Shown here: in pieces, positions 1 through 4,990 of the stretch
Layout: each line of letters opens with the position of its first letter
Numbering within the stretch: the first letter of the stretch is position 1
Assembly (NCBI GenBank): GCA_023420245.1
Contig: JAEZWL010000094.1
Span: 1 to 5,434 of the forward strand
Reading direction: 5' to 3'
DNA: 5,434 bases
From: Bacillota bacterium
GTDB taxonomy: Bacteria; Bacillota; Clostridia; Oscillospirales; Acutalibacteraceae
The notes under the pieces: model-generated
Seen by the model: only the letters and a program-made list of their open reading frames with translations
Database searches by the model: none
What the model was told of the DNA's origin: nothing
Made by a program: the position numbers and the translations under genes

Positions 1-876
1 GTCTGCGGGGTCATGCCAGGTGACATCCGCCGGGGGGTTGCCTGTTGTTTTTAACTGAATATTAACCGAAGCGCCGGCGGTATCCAAGGAAAACTGGTTA
101 TAATGAATGTCGTCAACCAGACTGAATTTTTTATCACCGGAAACCAAATCAATTTGCATGGTATTAACAGAAGAGACGCCCACAGCAATCTGTGTTTGCG
201 ACACTTCGATATTGGCGAATTTAGAGAGGCTGTCGATCATTGAATTACGGCGGTCCTTCAGCTCCAGCGCGTTGGAGCCGGAAATCTCCGAGTTTTTAAT
301 TTCCGCGTTCAGCGAAGCAATATCCCGAAGCAGCTGGTTTGCGGTCTCTATCGAGTTTTTCTGGAGCTTATCCAGTGTTTCTTTTTTTATACTGGCCAGA
401 TTATTGGCTGCCAGATGGAGCGTGTCGGTAAGCTTTGAGGCGGTTCCCTTTAAATTATCCTCAAATCCTGCGGCCTTGGTGCTCTGATAGGAATTCAGCG
501 TGGAAATGAGCGCTGAAAGCTGCGCGTTGATGCCGTTGCTGACGGTTTCATCCAGCTTTTTATCGATGGAGGTTAACGTATTTAAAATCGTACCGGTTTG
601 ACCGACCACCGCGTTTTTCTGACGGTAGCGGATATCCAGATAAGAGTCTCTGCTTTGAATCAAACCGTTGCTGTCAACACCGTTGCCAATTTGCAGATTG
701 GAGCCCGCAATCCGTGAGCCCCCCGTCGGGCCGATCGAGGAGGTAAGAACGCTTTGCTTTGTGTAGCCTTCCGTGTTAACGTTCGCCATATTCTGCCCGG
801 TAACCTGAAGGTTTGCGCGCGCGCCGCGAATGCCGCTTTTGGCTATATATAAACCTGAAAAAGTGGATAGTGACAT
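1..876 (-). CDS. flgK: Flagellar hook-associated protein 1 (FlgK), N-terminal 292 residues, truncated by window edge
   Basis: FlgK is the first hook-filament junction protein. It is exported by the flagellar type III apparatus and sits between the hook and FlgL/flagellin. The frame is open without a stop from ATG at 876 to the left edge (292 codons), so the C-terminal half is missing. The start reads MSLSTFSGLYIAKSGIRGA, and residues 27-41 carry the rod/hook/HAP N-terminal signature (GQNMANVNTEGYTKQ). Residues 63-85 (IGNGVD followed by YLDIRYR) and the helical stretch around 180-222 (NQLLRDIASLNAEI, then LKDRRNSMIDSLSKFANI) are typical of FlgK rather than of FlgE or FlgG. The start is supported by an AGGAGGT ribosome binding site (complement of 884-890) 7 nt upstream. 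That site overlaps the flgN stop codon, and only 12 nt separate the two genes, so they are probably cotranscribed and translationally coupled. Confidence 0.96.
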   Translation of the reverse strand, partial: MSLSTFSGLYIAKSGIRGARANLQVTGQNMANVNTEGYTKQSVLTSSIGPTGGSRIAGSNLQIGNGVDSNGLIQSRDSYLDIRYRQKNAVVGQTGTILNTLTSIDKKLDETVSNGINAQLSALISTLNSYQSTKAAGFEDNLKGTASKLTDTLHLAANNLASIKKETLDKLQKNSIETANQLLRDIASLNAEIKNSEISGSNALELKDRRNSMIDSLSKFANIEVSQTQIAVGVSSVNTMQIDLVSGDKKFSLVDDIHYNQFSLDTAGASVNIQLKTTGNPPADVTWHDPAD

Positions 877-888
877 ATGAATGACCTC

Positions 889-1371
889 CTATACTTTTTT
901 CGAAAGGATTCGGGAAGAGGTGGCATTTTCCACAGCCTGTGCGTTATATAATCTCTGAAGCTCCGGCTGGCTTTTTATTTTTTCCAAATTGACCTCGATG
1001 CGGTGCAGCTTCAATTTGGTCATGTAATTGCACCTTGAATTTATATGCTTGAGGTTATTTAAAACCTGTGATAATCTATTGTAAAGAAGTTGGGCTTCTT
1101 CCCGCGCGGATTCATCCAGCAGCGCAATCAACTCCCTGAACGTTGCTTTGGGGCTTTCGGTCCTGGCCATAAGCTTATCCCGCTCCAGCTCCATTCCCCG
1201 TGATTTCAGCATAAAAGCTTCCTCGTTTTTTACCATTTGATCGATATGATCCAGGCGGTTCGCAATGATCTCATTGTATTTGTTGGTTTCAAGCTGAAGA
1301 AAGTCTTCATAAAACGCAAGGTAACGCTGGAAAAATGATAAAAATTCAGCGGATAAAGAGCTGCTGATCAT
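889..1371 (-). CDS. flgN: FlgN-family flagellar export chaperone for hook-associated proteins
   Basis: This 160-residue, charged, almost entirely helical protein has no signal peptide or membrane segment and is probably cytosolic. FlgN-family chaperones bind the C-termini of FlgK and FlgL before export. Family identity rests on size, on the heptad-like helical pattern (residues about 15-70 with EEAFMLKSRGMELERDKLM, and about 90-135 with LNNLKHINSRCNYMTKLKLHRIE), and on position between flgM and its expected client flgK. The FlgN family is poorly conserved in sequence, so context carries much of the weight. The start ATG at 1371 has a GAAAGGA ribosome binding site about 8 nt upstream. The gene lies 42 nt after flgM, and its TAG stop lies within the flgK ribosome binding site. 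The C-terminal tail (SSRILSKKV) is probably disordered. Confidence 0.85.
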   Translation of the reverse strand: MISSSLSAEFLSFFQRYLAFYEDFLQLETNKYNEIIANRLDHIDQMVKNEEAFMLKSRGMELERDKLMARTESPKATFRELIALLDESAREEAQLLYNRLSQVLNNLKHINSRCNYMTKLKLHRIEVNLEKIKSQPELQRLYNAQAVENATSSRILSKKV

Positions 1372-1413
1372 AAATTATATCCTTTCAAACATTTCAAACG
1401 GCAAAACAATCAG

Positions 1414-1752
1414 TTAATCGTTCCCGAGCATAATTTTCGCCATCTGCTTCGGGTCAACCTGATACTGATTGGAGTTAATCTGAGCTTTCAGCATATTCAA
1501 AAAAGAAACGTTTTTATCCTGCTTCATGTCTGTCAATACCTGATCTCTTGTTTTTGACAGACTGGTATATTTCATCTGAATTTGCGAAAATTCGATGGTG
1601 TCAGTATTTGAAGTGGCAGCAAGGCCGTTTTTGCTAACATCTTCTGCCTCTTTTTTGCCCGGTACGGCGTTTGCCGAATCCAGCTTTCGACTGGAATTGG
1701 AGTAAAGATTCAGAATGTTATTTGGAATATAACCGGGGCTGTTAATGGTCAT
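1414..1752 (-). CDS. flgM: Anti-sigma28 factor FlgM (negative regulator of flagellin synthesis)
   Basis: FlgM binds sigma28 (SigD/FliA) and holds it inactive until the hook-basal body is complete; in several bacteria it is then exported through the flagellum. The C-terminal sigma28-binding region is clear: residues 84-110 read FLNMLKAQINSNQYQVDPKQ followed by MAKIML, matching the family pattern of LKxxIxxGxYxVDxxxIAxxML. Just before it, DTIEFSQIQ (51-59) corresponds to the linker that reads DxIEIS in Bacillus-type FlgM. The N-terminal 50 residues are polar and likely disordered, as is usual. The frame is open further upstream to an ATG at 1788, but I choose 1752. It has a GAGGTG ribosome binding site 6 nt upstream, whereas the 1788 and 1782 ATGs lie inside the sigma28 promoter spacer and have no ribosome binding site. 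The protein is then 112 residues, slightly longer than the usual 85-100. It is first in the unit flgM-flgN-flgK. Confidence 0.95.
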   Translation of the reverse strand: MTINSPGYIPNNILNLYSNSSRKLDSANAVPGKKEAEDVSKNGLAATSNTDTIEFSQIQMKYTSLSKTRDQVLTDMKQDKNVSFLNMLKAQINSNQYQVDPKQMAKIMLGND

Positions 1753-1758
1753 ATACTT

Positions 1759-1764
1759 CACCTC
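1759..1764 (-). promoter_or_regulatory. Ribosome binding site that fixes the flgM start
   Basis: On the minus strand this reads GAGGTG, 6 nt before the ATG at 1752. It lies only a base or two downstream of the start expected for the sigma28 promoter transcript (near 1766), so the mRNA leader would be about 14 nt, nearly all of it ribosome binding site and spacer. Confidence 0.85.
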
Positions 1765-1772
1765 AAAAGTAA

Positions 1773-1799
1773 ATATCGGCATGTTCAAAAATAAATTTA
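1773..1799 (-). promoter_or_regulatory. Sigma28 (SigD/FliA-type) promoter for flgM-flgN-flgK
   Basis: On the minus strand the -35 element TAAA (complement of 1796-1799) is followed by a 15-bp spacer and the -10 element GCCGATAT (complement of 1773-1780). This is an exact match to the Bacillus/Clostridium SigD consensus TAAA-N14-16-GCCGATAT. The predicted transcript start is near 1766, just ahead of the flgM ribosome binding site. It implies that flgM, flgN and flgK are late genes and that FlgM limits its own synthesis by inhibiting sigma28. I saw no convincing sigmaA promoter for this direction. Confidence 0.93.
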
Positions 1800-1832
1800 G
1801 GTACGGAATAAGAGATTTGCTTCAATCAAATA

Positions 1833-1847
1833 TTAACAATATGTTAA
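1833..1847. repeat. Short inverted repeat between the divergent promoters, operator candidate
   Basis: TTAACA and TGTTAA form perfect 6-bp arms around a 3-bp centre (ATA). The same stretch can also be read as two direct copies of TTAACAA spaced 11 bp apart (1833-1839 and 1844-1850), about one helical turn. It lies upstream of both promoters, 33 bp beyond the flgM -35 and 59 bp beyond the flgB -35. An activator or repressor site is possible, but AT-rich DNA produces such repeats by chance and no known operator consensus is recognised. Confidence 0.3.
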
Positions 1848-1906
1848 CAAAATGTGACTTGTTTTTTAAATGCAGACAACATTCCTAACCGTATCTAATG
1901 AATCTG

Positions 1907-1934
1907 TTGACTTTTGTCGCATATTATATATAAT
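1907..1934 (+). promoter_or_regulatory. SigmaA-type promoter for flgB-flgC-fliE-fliF-fliG
   Basis: The -35 is TTGACT (1907-1912, one mismatch to TTGACA), the spacer is 16 bp, and the -10 is TATAAT (1929-1934, exact). The transcript start should lie near 1941, giving a leader of about 105 nt before the flgB TTG at 2046. No extended -10 TG is present. No sigma28 or sigma54 element was found in this direction, so the basal-body unit appears to depend on the housekeeping sigma factor. Confidence 0.8.
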
Positions 1935-1940
1935 TGTAAA

Positions 1941-2045
1941 TAAAGAATGCATATAAATAGGAAAAAAAAATTCTTGAAATTGTTAGGGTAATGAAAAGAT
2001 TTTTTATAGATAAAAAGCGAACTTAATTTTTTAGGAGGCGATTTT
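1941..2045 (+). promoter_or_regulatory. AT-rich 5' leader of the flgB unit with short inverted repeats
   Basis: The predicted leader is about 105 nt, very AT-rich, and contains no short reading frame with a good ribosome binding site. It has a perfect inverted repeat TTTTTAT-AG-ATAAAAA (2001-2016). The A-tract of that repeat could instead pair with TTTTTA at 2028-2033, which overlaps the first base of the ribosome binding site. A weaker pair is AAGAAT (1943-1948) with ATTCTT (1970-1975), across a 21-nt loop. All these pairings are nearly pure A-U and would be unstable. The conserved bases of a c-di-GMP-I riboswitch, which precedes flgB in some Clostridia, are absent. Confidence 0.35.
2033..2038 (+). 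promoter_or_regulatory. Strong ribosome binding site supporting the TTG start of flgB
   Basis: A perfect AGGAGG lies 7 nt before TTG at 2046. No in-frame ATG occurs near the N-terminus, and the residues that follow (NWLDSVSG) fit the usual beginning of FlgB, so the TTG start is well supported. Confidence 0.9.
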
Positions 2046-2432
2046 TTGAATTGGTTGGACAGCGTTTCCGGGAATCTTCTGACAAAGGATTTAGACGGCC
2101 TTTGGGTAAGGCAAAAAGCAATTTCGGATAACCTCGCGAATGTTAATACACCGGGTTACAAAAGCAAAAGTGTCAGCTTTGAAGATCAGCTCCAGGCGAA
2201 GCTTTCTGAGAATTATGGCAATAAAAATGAAACGATTGAGGCGCTTCAAGGCACACAGCCGGTCACGGCGGAATCAAACCAGGGCTCGCTGAGGCTTGAC
2301 GGCAACAATGTGGATGTGGAACAGCAGAACGTGGAATTGGCCCGTACCCAACTCAATTATTTATTTTCGCTGCGCGAGCTTTCAGATTCTTTCTCACGCC
2401 TGAGTTATGCGATTACCGATGGGAAATCTTGA
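2046..2432 (+). CDS. flgB: Flagellar basal-body rod protein FlgB
   Basis: FlgB is the proximal rod subunit. It is exported by the flagellar type III system and assembles on FliE above the MS ring. The 128-residue length is normal for the family. Residues 26-41 hold the rod-protein signature (ISDNLANVNTPGYKSK), followed by VSFEDQLQAKL. The C-terminal part has DGNNVDVEQQNVELARTQLNY (85-105), the usual FlgB pattern leading into the C-terminal D0 helix (LRELSDSFSRLSYAITDGKS). The long N- and C-terminal helices flank a short variable middle rich in N, Q, E and G. Translation starts at TTG with a perfect AGGAGG site. It is first in the plus-strand unit and is followed after 25 nt by flgC. Confidence 0.97.
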   Translation: MNWLDSVSGNLLTKDLDGLWVRQKAISDNLANVNTPGYKSKSVSFEDQLQAKLSENYGNKNETIEALQGTQPVTAESNQGSLRLDGNNVDVEQQNVELARTQLNYLFSLRELSDSFSRLSYAITDGKS

Positions 2433-2457
2433 TTAATTACGATATAGGAGAATCGAA

Positions 2458-2901
2458 ATGGCATTTTTAAATTCGTTGGATATCAGCGGCTCGGCTCTTA
2501 CTGCGGAAAGAGTCAGAATGGACGTTATTTCTGAAAATATTGCGAACGCCAGCACAACGAGAACGGAAGAAGGCGGCCCCTACCGCAGAAAAATGGTGGT
2601 TTTGGAGCCGGTTAGCAAAAAATCCTTTCAAGAATTAATGCAGAATAATATCAACTCCATGCAGCAGAGCAAAGGGGGAGTAAAGGTGGCTCGGATTGAG
2701 GAGGATCAGTCTGAGTTTAATTTGGTTTATGACCCCACCAACGCGGACGCGGACGCACAGGGTTATGTAAGAATGCCGAATGTTGATCAGACAAAGGAAA
2801 CACTGGATATGATGTCTGCTACAACATCATATAACGCCAATTTAACCGCGTTTAACGCGGTAAAAATGATGGCCTCTAAAGCTTTAGAAATGGGAAGGTA
2901 A
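2458..2901 (+). CDS. flgC: Flagellar basal-body rod protein FlgC
   Basis: FlgC is the second proximal rod subunit, exported and polymerised with FlgB. The protein has 147 residues, as expected. The N-terminal signature is ISENIANASTTRTEEGGPYR (residues 24-43), in which TTRTxEGGPYRR is specific to FlgC. YDPTNADADAQGYVRMPNVD (91-110) is the second FlgC hallmark, and the C-terminus (MMSATTSYNANLTAFNAVKM, then ASKALEMGR) matches the common rod-protein D0 helix. The AGGAG site at 2446-2450 lies 7 nt before the ATG. The TAA stop at 2899-2901 lies 6 nt before fliE, and the fliE ribosome binding site is embedded in the last codons of flgC, so the two are probably translationally coupled. Confidence 0.98.
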   Translation: MAFLNSLDISGSALTAERVRMDVISENIANASTTRTEEGGPYRRKMVVLEPVSKKSFQELMQNNINSMQQSKGGVKVARIEEDQSEFNLVYDPTNADADAQGYVRMPNVDQTKETLDMMSATTSYNANLTAFNAVKMMASKALEMGR

Positions 2902-2907
2902 TGAGCT

Positions 2908-3219
2908 ATGCAAATTAATCCGATTGAAACGGTGAATTCAATTGCTGATTTAACAAAGGTCAGTAAAGCTTCCGGACAGTTAAACGATAACGCGAGCACG
3001 CTTCCTTTTCAATCTTTGTTTGAAGATGCTGTCAACAATGTAAAATCGACAAATGCTGATGTGAATCAGGAAGTTTATAAACTTGCCACAGGCCAGTCGG
3101 ACGATTTACATACTGCGGTTATCGCGTCACGAAAGGCTACGATGTCAGTTCAATTGCTGGTGCAGCTACGGGATAAGGTTCTTGAATCCTATAATGAAGT
3201 AATGAGAATGGGCGTTTAA
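2908..3219 (+). CDS. fliE: Flagellar hook-basal body protein FliE
   Basis: FliE joins the MS ring (FliF) to the proximal rod (FlgB) and is one of the first proteins exported. The 103-residue length is normal. The conserved core runs from FQSLFEDAVNNVKSTNADVN (residues 34-53) through LATGQSDDLHTAVIASRKAT (59-78) to the C-terminal helix with VQLRDKVLESYNEVMRMGV. The DxHxxxIAxxKAxxxxQLxVQxRxKxxExYxExMRM pattern is diagnostic. The N-terminal 30 residues are variable. The ribosome binding site is GGAAGG (2893-2898) inside the end of flgC, 9 nt before the ATG at 2908. fliF begins 34 nt after the stop codon. Confidence 0.97.
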   Translation: MQINPIETVNSIADLTKVSKASGQLNDNASTLPFQSLFEDAVNNVKSTNADVNQEVYKLATGQSDDLHTAVIASRKATMSVQLLVQLRDKVLESYNEVMRMGV

Positions 3220-3227
3220 TTTCAAAA

Positions 3228-3246
3228 CCTTAAAAAGGCAGGCTGC
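3228..3246 (+). promoter_or_regulatory. fliE-fliF junction: weak ribosome binding site and two tiny palindromes
   Basis: The best candidates for the fliF ribosome binding site are AAGG (3235-3238, 15 nt from the ATG) and CAGG (3239-3242, 11 nt away), both poorer and farther off than the sites of every other gene here. CCTT-AAA-AAGG (3228-3238) and GCAG-G-CTGC (3238-3246) are perfect small palindromes covering that site. They are too small to be terminators and there is no T-tract. Whether they affect fliF expression is conjecture. Confidence 0.3.
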
Positions 3247-3253
3247 TGGATGA

Positions 3254-4990
3254 ATGAATGAGAAAATAAAAAAATATATTGATCCAATTAAAAGTTTTTG
3301 GGTCAGTCTTACAAAAAAGCGTAAGACAATTCTGGTCAGCGTGATAGCAGGTGTGATTGCCTTTTCTGTTTTAATCACCGCACTGCTTAACGTTGAGCCC
3401 CTTGTGGTGCTGTATCCCGGGCTGGATCATCCAGAAGCCGTGGAGGTAATGAATGAGCTCAAGGATATGGGAATCGGCTACAAGGAAGAGAACGGAACAA
3501 TCTTTGTCCCGAAGGATAAAGAAAACTCCCTTCGGATGCAGCTTTCCAACGAAGGGCATCCGAAAACAGCGCCGAATTATGATTTCTTTACGAAGAACAT
3601 CAATGTTATGTCCACGGATTATGAGAAAAAAACCATCGAAAAATATCAATTAAATACAAGGCTGGAGGCCGTAATTAAGACAATCGACGGCGTTCAGAAC
3701 GCGAGCGTAACCATCAGCATTCCTGATGAGAGCAGCTACGCATGGGACACGAATGCTTCGGTTGCCTCCGCATCTGTCACTTTACAGCTTCAGTCAGGTA
3801 AATCATTAACGTCGAAGCAGGTTAATGGGATTAAGCAACTGGTTACAAAGAGTGTTCCGAATTTAAAAGTGGAAAATGTTGCCCTAATTGATACCGCGAC
3901 GGGCGAGGAGCTGAGCGGCTCAAGCTTCGGAGGCTCTAATCAAATCGAGATATCCCAGTTTAAACAGGCAATTGAAAAATCTTACGAAGCGGATATTGAA
4001 AAAGGCGTGATGTCCGTTCTGGTTCCGCTTTTCGGGGAAAGCAACGTAAAGGTTACGGCAAAAAGCTCCATGGATGGAGATAAAAAGGTACAGGATATCC
4101 TGACCTATCAGCCTACTTCCTCTTCGGAGAACAAGGGGGTTATTACCGAAGAATCTACTAACAAGGAGCAGAGCACGGAAAGCAAGCCTGCGTCCCAGGC
4201 GCCGGCCGGAACCCAAACCAATTCAGAAGTTTCCACCTATCCGGGCGTGTCGGTTAACGGAAATGTGATTTATACGAAGGACGCGCAGACCTATAAATAT
4301 CTGGTCAGCCAGGTTAAGGAACAGGTACAGAGCGACGCGGCCAGCGTGAAGGATATGACGGTTTCTGTTGTAGTGAACAAAGCGGGGATGGATGATACGC
4401 AAAAGCAGCAGATTAGCCAGCTCGTTGCCAACGCGGCACTCGTCGATGTGAGCAAGGTGTCCGTTTATTCCGGTACTTTCGCGGCACCGAAGGCAGCCCC
4501 GACCGATGTAAAGCCCGATTCTCCGTCGCTTGAGCAGCTTCTTATTTACGGCGGGGCGGCATTGGGAACCCTGTTGGTTGTAGTAATCATCGTATCGGTG
4601 GCTCTTGCTTCAAAGCGGAAGAAGAGACGCGAAGAGCTGATGGGACCGGAAGCAAATGAAGAGGTTCCCGAAGATTTCTACGAGCTCAAGCCTGTTGGGG
4701 AAGAATCTCAAAATGAGGCTGGGAATGGTGAAAATGCGATAGAAACGCTGAGGGGAAAATCGAAAGCTACTCCGCGGGAGCCGCTGAAGGCCATTGAGGA
4801 AACAAGGGCGGCTGAAAATTCGGAGCAGGATGCCCTGAAAAAGGAAATCCAGGATTTCTCATCGCAGAATCCGGAGATTGCTGCTCAACTGATTAGAACC
4901 TGGCTGAGAGGAGAAGATTACAGTGGCTGCACAAAAGCTAACCGGACAGCAGAACGCAGCTGCAGTAATGATCGCACTTGGGGCGGATAA
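3254..4990 (+). CDS. fliF: Flagellar MS-ring protein FliF, with an unusual C-terminal overrun into fliG
   Basis: FliF forms the MS ring in the cytoplasmic membrane, the base for rod, export gate and C ring. The 578-residue frame has the family order: transmembrane helix 1 (about 25-45), the YscJ/FliF ring-building domain (about 46-225, with VEPLVVLYPGLD and the region NINVMSTDYEKKTIEKYQLN), the third ring-building domain (about 230-410), a second helix (about 429-452), then a basic KRKKRREEL and an acidic cytoplasmic tail. A polar S/T/E/P-rich insert (about 285-330) sits in the collar loop, as usual. The FliG-binding end is at 531-555 (IQDFSSQNPEIAAQLIRTWL then RGED). FliF normally stops about here, but this frame continues 23 residues (556-578) as an out-of-frame reading of fliG, overlapping it by 68 nt. 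Codon 556 is TAC (4919-4921), one base from a stop. ATG at 3254 is the only workable start, although its ribosome binding site is weak. Confidence 0.96.
   Translation: MNEKIKKYIDPIKSFWVSLTKKRKTILVSVIAGVIAFSVLITALLNVEPLVVLYPGLDHPEAVEVMNELKDMGIGYKEENGTIFVPKDKENSLRMQLSNEGHPKTAPNYDFFTKNINVMSTDYEKKTIEKYQLNTRLEAVIKTIDGVQNASVTISIPDESSYAWDTNASVASASVTLQLQSGKSLTSKQVNGIKQLVTKSVPNLKVENVALIDTATGEELSGSSFGGSNQIEISQFKQAIEKSYEADIEKGVMSVLVPLFGESNVKVTAKSSMDGDKKVQDILTYQPTSSSENKGVITEESTNKEQSTESKPASQAPAGTQTNSEVSTYPGVSVNGNVIYTKDAQTYKYLVSQVKEQVQSDAASVKDMTVSVVVNKAGMDDTQKQQISQLVANAALVDVSKVSVYSGTFAAPKAAPTDVKPDSPSLEQLLIYGGAALGTLLVVVIIVSVALASKRKKRREELMGPEANEEVPEDFYELKPVGEESQNEAGNGENAIETLRGKSKATPREPLKAIEETRAAENSEQDALKKEIQDFSSQNPEIAAQLIRTWLRGEDYSGCTKANRTAERSCSNDRTWGG
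4909..4913 (+). promoter_or_regulatory. Ribosome binding site of fliG inside the end of fliF
   Basis: AGGAG lies within the fliF codons for Leu-Arg-Gly-Glu, 9 nt before GTG at 4923. It supports the GTG start and implies that fliG translation begins while ribosomes are finishing fliF. Confidence 0.8.

Noticed and set aside
107..487. Plus-strand open frame of 126 codons
   Set aside because: It lies wholly antisense to flgK, which is well supported residue by residue. Its composition (Ser/Leu/Phe-rich) is that of an antisense reading and it has no ribosome binding site.
815..824. (GC)5 run in flgK, a possible slippage or Z-DNA tract
   Set aside because: The run is only 10 bases and is explained by Arg-Gly-Ala-Arg-Ala codons in a conserved helix; there is no sign of a frameshift.
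1753..1788. N-terminal extension of FlgM from ATG 1788 (12 extra residues)
   Set aside because: There is no ribosome binding site before 1788 or 1782, and these codons overlap the sigma28 promoter. The 1752 start has a good site.
1915..1921. Possible Spo0A box (TGTCGCA against TGTCGAA) in the flgB promoter spacer
   Set aside because: It is a single site with a mismatch in a conserved position; a 7-bp near match is expected by chance.
1974..2010. Second sigmaA promoter (TTGAAA then TATAGA) within the flgB leader
   Set aside because: The spacing is about 25 bp, far from the usual 16-18, and the upstream promoter is much better.
1941..2045. c-di-GMP-I (GEMM) riboswitch in the flgB leader
   Set aside because: It was considered because such riboswitches precede flgB in some Clostridia, but the conserved GEMM core bases and GNRA tetraloop/receptor pattern are not present, and the leader is too AT-rich.
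3228..3238. Terminator between fliE and fliF
   Set aside because: CCTT-AAA-AAGG has a 4-bp stem and no following T-tract, so it cannot be an intrinsic terminator. The unit is expected to continue.
3453..3653. Plus-strand open frame of 66 codons
   Set aside because: It lies inside fliF in another frame. The fliF reading gives the conserved ring-building domain here.
3920..4216. Minus-strand open frame of 98 codons, and smaller ones at 2787-2999, 3166-3378 and 3371-3649
   Set aside because: All lie antisense to flgC, fliE or fliF, have no recognisable protein family, and lie in a compact plus-strand unit.
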